13,809 nucleotides of DNA from Methanosphaera sp. GTDB lineage: Archaea; Methanobacteriota; Methanobacteria; Methanobacteriales; Methanobacteriaceae. Within the stretch, counting starts at the first letter, position 1, and each line of letters opens with the position of its first letter. The translations under genes and the position numbers were made by a program. Where the stretch lies: positions 1 through 13,809 of the forward strand of contig JAJQHG010000007.1 of the NCBI GenBank assembly GCA_021199865.1. Direction: 5' to 3'. Of the stretch, positions 7,777 to 13,809 are shown piece by piece. The notes under the pieces were generated by a model that saw only the letters and a program-made list of their open reading frames with translations, had not been told where the DNA came from and did not search any database.

Positions 7777-9807
7777 ATGAGTAAATTATTTATTTCATGT
7801 GCTCTACCATATGCTAATGGTGCATGTCACCTAGGACATCTAAGATCAACATATATCCCAGCAGACATCTATGCTAGATATAATAGATCTAAAGGTGTAG
7901 ATACTCTACTTGTATGTTCTAGTGATGAACATGGAACACCAATATCTGTTAGAGCCGAAAAAGAAAACAAAGACCCAAAAGAGATTACTGACATATATCA
8001 TGAATTAATAGGCAATGATTTAAAGGCATGTAACATATCTCTAGATAGTTATAGAAGAACTACTGACCAAATGCATTATAAAATGGCACAGGAGTGCTTC
8101 CTAGACCTATATAATAGGGGATATATCTATGAGAAAACAATTAATCAATTATATTGTGATGAATGTGGACGTAGCCTTCCAGATAGATATGTAGAAGGAT
8201 TATGTCCATACTGTGATAGTGAGGCACGTGGAGATCAATGCGAAGTATGTGGAAGACATCTTGATCCAACAGAGCTAAAAGAACCACACTGCTTAATATG
8301 TAATGGAACTCCACACATACAAGAATCTAATCATTACTATTATAAGTTAAATGGGTTTGAAGAACCACTACGTGAATGGATAGAGTCAAATGAACATCTA
8401 CCAGGCAATGTTAAAAACTTTGCACTTGAATGGATCAATGATGGTCTAAAAGACTGGGTAATGACACGTGACATGAATTGGGGAATACCTGTACCAATTG
8501 AGGGAGTAGAAAACAAGGTATTATATGTATGGGCAGAAGCATTCATAGGATACCAGTCATCAGCAGCAACATGGGCCAAAGAACATGATCTTGACTGGAT
8601 GGATTACTGGAATGATAAGGCAGTCCACTTTATAGGAAAGGATATTATTTATCATCATACAATCTTCTGGCCAAGTATGCTTATGAGTCGTGAAATGAAA
8701 CTACCATACTCTGTTGTAGGTGGAGGATACTTATCCCTAGAGGGACGTAAGATGTCTACTAGTAAGGGATGGGTTATATGGGTAAAAGAATTCCTAGACA
8801 AGTTTGATAGTGACATGCTAAGATACTACATGGTTATAAATGCACCACTAAACAGGGATACTGACTTCTCCTGGGATGACTTCCAAAGACGTGTGAATAA
8901 TGAGTTAATAGATAACCTTGGAAACTTCATACATAGAACATTCACATTTACTAACAGATTCTTTGATGGAAAAGTACCAGAGAAGGGTAGCTTTAGTGAG
9001 TATGATGAAGAGTTTGAGGCAAAAATCAAGGCATTACCTGATATTGTAGGAGATGCTATTGATGAATTTGAGTTCCGTGATGGACTACTAGAAATCATGA
9101 ATACAACAAAGTATGCAAACAAGTACTTTAATGATAAAACTCCATGGAAAGCTGTAAAAGAGGATATGGAGAGTGCTAAAACAACATTATATCTTGCTAA
9201 CCAACTAGCACATACACTTGCAGTAGTCCTAACACCGTATATCCCTGAAAGTACACAGAAAATTAGAGAAATATTAAATATGCCAACAGAGATAGTGGAT
9301 GGATTCATGGAATATGAAAATAGGAAACCAGTTGTAATGTGGGATGAAGCAAAGGAATTCCTACCAGCAGGTTATGAGGTTAATAAGCCTACACCACTCT
9401 TTGAGAAAATAACAGATGAAGAGATTAAAGAAGAAAAAGAGAAATTATATGCTCTAGAAGAAACACAAGAAAATGAAGAAGAGGAAGATGAAATGTCAGA
9501 TAAAATAAGTATAGATGAATTTGGAAAGGTACAATTAGTAGTAGGACAAGTTAAAGAAGCTGAACGTATAGAAGGCTCAAAGAATCTCTTAAAACTACAA
9601 GTAGATTTAGGTGAAGAGATAAGACAAGTAGTAGCAGGATTAGCAAAGAAATATGCTCCTGATGAGTTAATTGATAGAAAGGTTATTGTTGTAGCAAACC
9701 TTGAACCAGCAAAACTCTTCGGAGTAGAATCTAATGGTATGCTCCTAGCTACTGATAGTATGGAATTATTAACAACTGATGGAAACGTTGGTGAATATAT
9801 AAAATGA
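7777..9807 (+). CDS. metG: Methionyl-tRNA synthetase with C-terminal tRNA-binding domain
   Basis: A 676-residue class I synthetase charging tRNA-Met. The ATP-binding signatures are HLGH at residues 18-21 and KMSTS at 325-329. Between them the connective peptide carries two zinc knuckles with CxxC pairs (near CDEC, CPYC, CEVC and CLIC, residues ~125-175). A helical anticodon-binding domain follows (about 385-530). An acidic, Glu-rich linker (about 545-572) leads to an OB-fold of the EMAPII/Trbp111 type (about 573-676). ATG 7777 was chosen over GTG 7762 because GGAG at 7764-7767 lies nine bases before it, and the protein then begins MSKLFISCALPYANG as in the family. The last bases overlap the next start as ATGA (9804-9807), so translation is coupled. 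It heads a four-gene transcription unit. Confidence 0.97.
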   Translation: MSKLFISCALPYANGACHLGHLRSTYIPADIYARYNRSKGVDTLLVCSSDEHGTPISVRAEKENKDPKEITDIYHELIGNDLKACNISLDSYRRTTDQMHYKMAQECFLDLYNRGYIYEKTINQLYCDECGRSLPDRYVEGLCPYCDSEARGDQCEVCGRHLDPTELKEPHCLICNGTPHIQESNHYYYKLNGFEEPLREWIESNEHLPGNVKNFALEWINDGLKDWVMTRDMNWGIPVPIEGVENKVLYVWAEAFIGYQSSAATWAKEHDLDWMDYWNDKAVHFIGKDIIYHHTIFWPSMLMSREMKLPYSVVGGGYLSLEGRKMSTSKGWVIWVKEFLDKFDSDMLRYYMVINAPLNRDTDFSWDDFQRRVNNELIDNLGNFIHRTFTFTNRFFDGKVPEKGSFSEYDEEFEAKIKALPDIVGDAIDEFEFRDGLLEIMNTTKYANKYFNDKTPWKAVKEDMESAKTTLYLANQLAHTLAVVLTPYIPESTQKIREILNMPTEIVDGFMEYENRKPVVMWDEAKEFLPAGYEVNKPTPLFEKITDEEIKEEKEKLYALEETQENEEEEDEMSDKISIDEFGKVQLVVGQVKEAERIEGSKNLLKLQVDLGEEIRQVVAGLAKKYAPDELIDRKVIVVANLEPAKLFGVESNGMLLATDSMELLTTDGNVGEYIK

Positions 9808-11411
9808 GCGACCTCCTAGTGACAAATAGTGAGAAATTCCTCAAGGAAATTCAGTCAAATCCAGTGATAGCTGAGAGAATTGAGGATTTCGAGAGTTTTT
9901 CTGAGATCTATAGTTACCTGAAAAATAATATTATTGAACTTGAGGATCTACGTAACAAGATGGAGATTAAAGGATATACCTCCCCCTATGGATCCATGAA
10001 AAGATTTAGTAAGTCAGGTAATAATGCTGAGATTATACCTGATGATGTTCATGATCAGTCAAGACATGCACAATATTTCCGCATAAAAGCATCATATAAA
10101 AAGAACACATTAGATCAAGTTAAAACAGCAATAGCGTCTCATAAAATTGCTATAGGTCATATTGAGGAGTATAGCCGTATAATATGTGAGGATTGTGGGA
10201 CTAACTACACTACAAGTGGAATTGAGGATATCCTATTAAAAGATGATGACGAGAAAATTATAGGTTATAAGTGTAGCTGTGGACGTGACAAGTTTGATTA
10301 TATACCTAACCATGAAGCTATATCAAGACTCGGAATCATCAAGTATCTTCCTCTAGGAGGAGAATATCTCCTGAAACGTTCCCAACTAACAAATTATAGT
10401 CTTGAAGCATACCGTAAATTAATTAAGATTATGCGACAAGAAAAACGTGGAATAGTAAAAAGTATCACTGTCATTGCTAAGATAAGAGATGAAGAAACTG
10501 GCCGATGGTCTACAAAGAAAATGAACCTGGATTATGCTGATGAATCCAAGTATGAGTTAGAACTACGTAAGAAGTATGGATCTAACAATGTACGTATAGA
10601 ATTATTCCAGATACATCATAATAAGCCAGCATTACTGAATGATCAATATGCACAGAATGCCCTTGCAATAGCATATGTACAGTACTCAGAACACATTGTT
10701 AATAATGATATTGATGATATTGTACGCCAACACATCCATAACATGGATAAGATTGATACATATAAAAATATTAAACAAGAGTCCCATCGTGATGCTAGTA
10801 GACTAGCCAGGCAGGCTGAAGAGAGAATAGAGCTTGAGGAAGAATTAAATTACATTAATCTTAAGAAGCATAACTTAATAAATAAGGATCATTCACTTGA
10901 TCGTGAATTATCAGAGGATCTTAAGAGAGAAGGTCAAATAAAGAAGCATTTCTATATTGAGACTCCTAAAACTATGCTATTATGGGACATATTTAAGTAT
11001 TATCTTACAACAAATGAGAACAGGCGTATAAATTATCCTGGATCATTTCCTAACCTTAGACCATCAATAGATTCTAATCAGATGAAAGTGTTTGATGAAC
11101 CATTCAATAAGGATATAGTTAAATTACTACAAAATAATGATGAAAATATTGATGTTATACCTAATATGAAGGAAACACTCCAATATAATATGGAGCTAGA
11201 AAACAAGTGTAAGAAATTACACATTAAAAGTAATCATGCAGCACGTGGTGCAATATGTCTAAATAGTAAGGCAGATATTTCTCTCAATAGAGCAGCAAAA
11301 CTATTATATGTTGATATTGATGACGTTACAAAAGAGAAAGAATCACTACGTAAAATAGAGAAACCATCAACAAATAAAGCTAAGAAGTTTTTAGAGATTA
11401 TTAATAAGTAG
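9804..11411 (+). CDS. Methanogen conserved protein, DUF530-like, with zinc-ribbon-like Cys cluster
   Basis: A 535-residue soluble protein that I recognise as the DUF530 type of methanogens, function unknown; the family assignment is from memory. It is charged and mostly helical, with no signal peptide or membrane segment. A Cys cluster C128-x2-C131 and C157-x-C159-G160 looks like a small zinc ribbon. Residues about 325-385 are rich in Glu/Lys/Arg/Leu and could form a coiled coil. Residues 478-517 (beginning HAARGAICL) resemble the last helices of a TFB/cyclin repeat with a helix-turn-helix; this is a pattern impression only. The start overlaps the metG stop by four bases, and a small HTH gene begins seven bases after its stop, so all are very probably co-transcribed. 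A nucleic-acid-related role is an inference from these features and the operon. Confidence 0.8.
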   Translation: MSDLLVTNSEKFLKEIQSNPVIAERIEDFESFSEIYSYLKNNIIELEDLRNKMEIKGYTSPYGSMKRFSKSGNNAEIIPDDVHDQSRHAQYFRIKASYKKNTLDQVKTAIASHKIAIGHIEEYSRIICEDCGTNYTTSGIEDILLKDDDEKIIGYKCSCGRDKFDYIPNHEAISRLGIIKYLPLGGEYLLKRSQLTNYSLEAYRKLIKIMRQEKRGIVKSITVIAKIRDEETGRWSTKKMNLDYADESKYELELRKKYGSNNVRIELFQIHHNKPALLNDQYAQNALAIAYVQYSEHIVNNDIDDIVRQHIHNMDKIDTYKNIKQESHRDASRLARQAEERIELEEELNYINLKKHNLINKDHSLDRELSEDLKREGQIKKHFYIETPKTMLLWDIFKYYLTTNENRRINYPGSFPNLRPSIDSNQMKVFDEPFNKDIVKLLQNNDENIDVIPNMKETLQYNMELENKCKKLHIKSNHAARGAICLNSKADISLNRAAKLLYVDIDDVTKEKESLRKIEKPSTNKAKKFLEIINK

Positions 11412-11418
11412 GGATAAT

Positions 11419-11895
11419 ATGGCATCGAAGATACATGTTAATAAGCCATTAACATCACGTTTAATTATTGAATTACTAGACAGTAATCCAGACCTGGAAG
11501 AGATTGAGTGTCCACATAGCTTGTATGAGAGAACATCAAATGTATACCTTGAAGCATTATCTGAACTAGGTATACGTATAAGTACTGTTGCACAGCGTGG
11601 ACGTCCAAAGAAATATGATGAGAATATTAAAAGCGAAATAAATACTATGATAGATGATGGGCTAAGTCCTAATACTATAGCTAACCGTCTACATATTAAT
11701 GTGAAAACTGTTTACTATCTAAAGAATAAGAAGCTGAAACAAGGACCTAAGTCTAAGTACACCGATGATACAAAGCAAGAGATCTTTTCATTAAAATCTA
11801 AGGGAATATCTGTTAAGAATATATCAGATAAATTAAATATTCCTACTAGAACAATATATCATATACTTAAGAATGAAACTCCTATGGGAGGCTAA
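11419..11895 (+). CDS. Small tandem helix-turn-helix protein with AT-hook-like motif
   Basis: A 158-residue basic protein. The N-terminal ~58 residues have no motif I recognise. Then comes RGRPKKY (residues 60-66), an AT-hook-like core. From there the protein consists of two copies of a 48-residue unit without gaps: residues 60-107 and 108-155. Matching positions include G61/G109, Y66/Y114, E73/E121, G81/G129, I87/I135, L91/L139, I93/I141, T97/T145 and Y99/Y147. Each unit carries a resolvase/Hin-type helix-turn-helix (about 82-103 and 130-151). It is probably a DNA-binding regulator or structural factor; no recombinase or ligand-binding domain is present. It lies 7 nt after the DUF530-like gene and 3 nt before the glycosyltransferase gene, and its last two codons form that gene's ribosome site. 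Confidence 0.82.
   Translation: MASKIHVNKPLTSRLIIELLDSNPDLEEIECPHSLYERTSNVYLEALSELGIRISTVAQRGRPKKYDENIKSEINTMIDDGLSPNTIANRLHINVKTVYYLKNKKLKQGPKSKYTDDTKQEIFSLKSKGISVKNISDKLNIPTRTIYHILKNETPMGG
11886..11891 (+). promoter_or_regulatory. Shine-Dalgarno site that fixes a TTG start
   Basis: GGGAGG lies seven bases before the in-frame TTG at 11899 and is formed by the final codons of the HTH gene. There is no ATG nearby in that frame, so TTG is the best-supported start for the downstream membrane transferase. Confidence 0.75.
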
Positions 11896-11898
11896 TAA

Positions 11899-12846
11899 TT
11901 GACTAACTTAATATTAACTAGTACTATCTGTGGAGTTATAGCATTTCTTATAACATTCATTACAATGCCAAACCTAATTAAGAGACTTAAGAATGCTAAT
12001 ATTGTGGGTAGAGATATTCATAAGTTGGCAAAGCCTGAAGTTGCAGAGATGGGCGGTATTGGTATAATACTAGGTTTCTCTATAGCTATAATGGTTGGAG
12101 TATACTTGTATCCTGAGTGGCAAGCACAACTGACTATTAGTTTAGTTGTAATACTGCTTACAGGTATTATTGGTATGGTTGATGACTTAATAATGCTCTC
12201 ATCTGTTGAGAAGCTAGTACTTCTATGGGTTGCAGGTCTTCCTATTATGTGGGTTACTCCATCAAATGTAGGAATTCTCTATATGCTAGCTATACCTATT
12301 GCTGTGAGTATTGCTGCTAATCTTACTAATATGTTAGCAGGACTTAATGGTATAGAGACAGGTCTTGGTGTAATAGCATTTACATCACTAACTATTTCAT
12401 GTATTATAATGAATAAGTATGATGTTGCTATAATTTCCTGTTCAATGCTTGGAGCACTAATAGCATTCCTATTTTATAATAAGTATCCAGCCAATGTGTT
12501 CCCTGGAGATGTTGGTACACTAATTATTGGTGCATGTATTATTATTATCGCCTTTATTGGTAGGGTTAAGATCATTGCATTTATTGTATTGATTCCTAAC
12601 ATTATTGATGGTTTACTTAAGTTTAGAAGTGTTGGAGTAATGGAACGTCAACAACATAAACCAACACAGGTAGATAGTGAGGGTAGACTAGTAGCACCTG
12701 AGGGTGGATTTAACTCTCTAATTAGATCTATTCTCAAAAAACCTATGAAAGAATCTGATGTTGTGCATATTGTATGGTTTATAGGTATACTATTTGGTAT
12801 TCTTGGTATTGTTGTAGCATACCTTAATAAGGGTGCTATAGTATAA
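11899..12846 (+). CDS. Polyprenyl-phosphate sugar-1-phosphate transferase, AglH/Alg7-like (GT4/MraY superfamily)
   Basis: A 315-residue integral membrane protein with about nine to eleven hydrophobic segments. It starts at TTG with a good Shine-Dalgarno site. Superfamily motifs are GRDIHK...EMGG (37-53), catalytic D95-D96 in GMVDDLIML, N144-MLAGLNGIE (144-153) and FPGD (201-204). The NxLAGxNGxE form resembles eukaryotic Alg7 and archaeal AglH more than bacterial MraY. Such enzymes transfer an N-acetylhexosamine-1-phosphate from a UDP-sugar to a polyprenyl/dolichyl phosphate at the membrane. In this group that could start N-glycan assembly or, alternatively, a pseudomurein precursor; the exact substrate cannot be read from sequence. 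Last gene of the metG unit, followed by a T-run terminator and convergent to two pilin-like genes. Confidence 0.87.
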   Translation: MTNLILTSTICGVIAFLITFITMPNLIKRLKNANIVGRDIHKLAKPEVAEMGGIGIILGFSIAIMVGVYLYPEWQAQLTISLVVILLTGIIGMVDDLIMLSSVEKLVLLWVAGLPIMWVTPSNVGILYMLAIPIAVSIAANLTNMLAGLNGIETGLGVIAFTSLTISCIIMNKYDVAIISCSMLGALIAFLFYNKYPANVFPGDVGTLIIGACIIIIAFIGRVKIIAFIVLIPNIIDGLLKFRSVGVMERQQHKPTQVDSEGRLVAPEGGFNSLIRSILKKPMKESDVVHIVWFIGILFGILGIVVAYLNKGAIV

Positions 12847-12848
12847 TT

Positions 12849-12871
12849 ACTCTTCTCCCACTATTTTTTTT
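12849..12871 (+). terminator. T-run terminator at end of the metG unit
   Basis: Three bases after the stop of the membrane transferase comes ACTCTTCTCCCACTA followed by eight T (12864-12871). It shares ACTCTT, CTCCCA and CTATTTTT with the element after cbiT. No stable stem is visible, as is usual for archaeal T-tract termination. The T-run overlaps the last codons of the convergent pilin-like gene. Confidence 0.6.
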
Positions 12872-13343
12872 ATATCCATCGTACATTACGTGTAGTTATT
12901 ATATAATTATTTGAGTATGCTGGATCATAATACGTGTTTGACTCATTAGTTTTATTGAATGTATCAGTTATACTCTTTCTTAGATAATAGTTTATACGAC
13001 TACCAAGGATGTATTTCTCCTGGCTTGTAAGACTCCTTGATGTGTGGAGTGTTACTTGTATTTCCATGTTCTTACCATCTATATAGGAATCTATCTTTAC
13101 TATATCTATTGTTGTTGGCATAAGCAGTGCCTGATAGCTTTCTTGGTATTTATTATAGGTGTCATTATAGTACATTGCATATCCATTCTTATCTACACCA
13201 TTTTGTATGCCTGTATGAGCTGCTGTTATTATTGTGTTCTCTTCTGTTTGTGATAGTATCATGTTTGTTATACTAATTAATACTACTAATATTACGAATA
13301 CTAGTAAGATGTATTCTACTACTATTTGTCCTTTATTATTCAT
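12870..13343 (-). CDS. Pilin-like secreted protein with class III signal peptide
   Basis: A 157-residue protein with a very short basic leader MNNKG followed by QIVVEYILL and a hydrophobic helix up to about residue 26. This is the archaeal class III (type IV prepilin-like) signal: cleavage is expected between G5 and Q6, with Glu at mature position 5, by an EppA/PibD-type peptidase. The mature ~152 residues form a hydrophobic assembly helix plus a Tyr/Thr/Asn-rich globular part with three N-glycosylation sequons (NDT, NKT, NES) and no cysteine. It is likely a subunit of a surface filament or pseudopilus; which one is unknown. No Shine-Dalgarno site precedes the ATG, but a TATA-like block lies about 26 bases upstream, fitting a leaderless mRNA. 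It lies 40 nt downstream of a second pilin-like gene. Confidence 0.8.
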   Translation of the reverse strand: MNNKGQIVVEYILLVFVILVVLISITNMILSQTEENTIITAAHTGIQNGVDKNGYAMYYNDTYNKYQESYQALLMPTTIDIVKIDSYIDGKNMEIQVTLHTSRSLTSQEKYILGSRINYYLRKSITDTFNKTNESNTYYDPAYSNNYIITTRNVRWI

Positions 13344-13364
13344 GATGATTTCTTTTTAATAATA

Positions 13365-13373
13365 ATTTATATT
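13365..13373 (-). promoter_or_regulatory. TATA-like box for the 12870-13343 pilin gene
   Basis: On the minus strand this reads AATATAAAT. Its centre is about 26 bases before the ATG at 13343, the normal TATA-to-start distance in archaea, so the transcript could begin at or next to the start codon. The absence of a Shine-Dalgarno site agrees with this. Confidence 0.45.
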
Positions 13374-13383
13374 AATTCTAATT

Positions 13384-13797
13384 TTATGTTAATTGATTTA
13401 TGTATACTGTATTGTTAATATTTTTAAACTCATATACATATGATGGTAATAAAATATAATTTTTAGATCCAAGACTGTTTTTAGATAAATAGTCATTACT
13501 AGCTATTTGATAGTGACTATTAACATAGATCGCTGTAGAATTAATTTTTACTATGTATGATTCTGTGTTAATAGTTGATGGCATTGTATAAGTAGTAACA
13601 TAACCATCACCAGATGTATAAGTATTATCTATAACGTTAGCTAGTGAATCTAGGAGTATTCTTGCATCTGCCCTGTTTTGTGTCTGTTCCATATTCTCTA
13701 GTTGAATTGTAGCTAAGGATATAGTTAATGTAATAATTATTAGTAGTACTAGTATTGTTGTTATAAATTCTAGATTTATAATACCTCTTGTATTCAT
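13384..13797 (-). CDS. Second pilin-like secreted protein
   Basis: A 137-residue protein beginning MNTRG-IINLEF and a long hydrophobic helix to about residue 28. The architecture matches class III prepilin-like signals: basic leader, Gly at -1 (G5) and Glu at mature position 5 (E10), though the usual Gln at +1 is Ile. The remaining ~105 residues are Thr/Ser/Asn/Tyr-rich without cysteine and contain sequons NST and NNT. It is probably a companion minor pilin of the neighbouring gene; sequence similarity between the two beyond the N-terminus is not obvious. Only 12 bases upstream are in the window and they show no ribosome site. The frame is open into the window edge, but the prepilin-like start makes ATG 13797 convincing. 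Confidence 0.72.
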   Translation of the reverse strand: MNTRGIINLEFITTILVLLIIITLTISLATIQLENMEQTQNRADARILLDSLANVIDNTYTSGDGYVTTYTMPSTINTESYIVKINSTAIYVNSHYQIASNDYLSKNSLGSKNYILLPSYVYEFKNINNTVYINQLT

Positions 13798-13809
13798 ATA
13801 ATATAATAT

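Noticed and set aside
8826..9308. Antisense reading frame opposite metG
   Set aside because: A shadow of the conserved anticodon-binding region, with no family-like features.
11419..11895. Resolvase or transposase remnant because of the Hin-like HTH
   Set aside because: No catalytic domain, no terminal repeats, and it sits tightly in an intact operon.
13044..13253. Short hydrophobic Tyr/Cys-rich frame on the + strand opposite a pilin gene
   Set aside because: Composition is what complementary coding DNA would give; the opposite frame has a clear class III signal peptide.

Overview
The window looks like chromosome of a low-G+C methanogenic archaeon of the order Methanobacteriales, most likely Methanosphaera or a close relative. 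The reasons are an archaeal two-subunit primase, an archaeal class I CCA-adding enzyme, a methanogen-type DUF530-like protein beside metG, class III (EppA-type) pilin signal peptides, Shine-Dalgarno sites matching GGAGGTGAT, and AT-rich codon use. Genus assignment is an inference from composition and gene content.

Left part (1-5226, + strand): the 3' end of an Eco57I/type IIG-like adenine methyltransferase with a target-recognition C-terminus (a restriction-modification gene, visibly more AT-rich than its neighbours) abuts a housekeeping run: thpR (2',3'-cyclic phosphodiesterase/RNA ligase family), ubiX (prenylated-FMN synthesis), cbiT (cobamide synthesis) and cca (tRNA CCA addition). A T-rich terminator candidate lies between cbiT and cca. 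cca has no in-frame ATG near its N-terminus and appears to use a non-ATG start.

Middle part (5227-7558, - strand): the DNA primase subunits priL and priS, overlapping by 11 nt. The priS stop codon directly abuts the cca stop codon with no intergenic base. A 218-nt divergent intergenic region separates priL from metG. It holds two imperfect direct copies of a 42-46-bp element containing TTGCAA-N5-TCTAGAAA and a TATA-like block, six CTAG tetramers, and a short hairpin in the metG leader. This is the strongest unexplained signal in the window.

Right part (7777-12846, + strand): a tight four-gene run of metG (with a C-terminal tRNA-binding OB domain), a DUF530-like protein with a zinc-ribbon-like Cys cluster, a small tandem-HTH protein with an AT-hook-like motif, and an AglH/Alg7-like integral-membrane sugar-phosphate transferase. 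The run ends in a T-run terminator similar to the one after cbiT. Convergent to it (12870-13797, - strand) are two small pilin-like secreted proteins with class III signal peptides and N-glycosylation sequons.

Most genes are core information-processing and cofactor genes. The less-understood parts are the metG-linked DUF530/tandem-HTH pair, the duplicated promoter element, the pilin pair and the acquired methyltransferase. I see no CRISPR array, tRNA, rRNA or insertion sequence.
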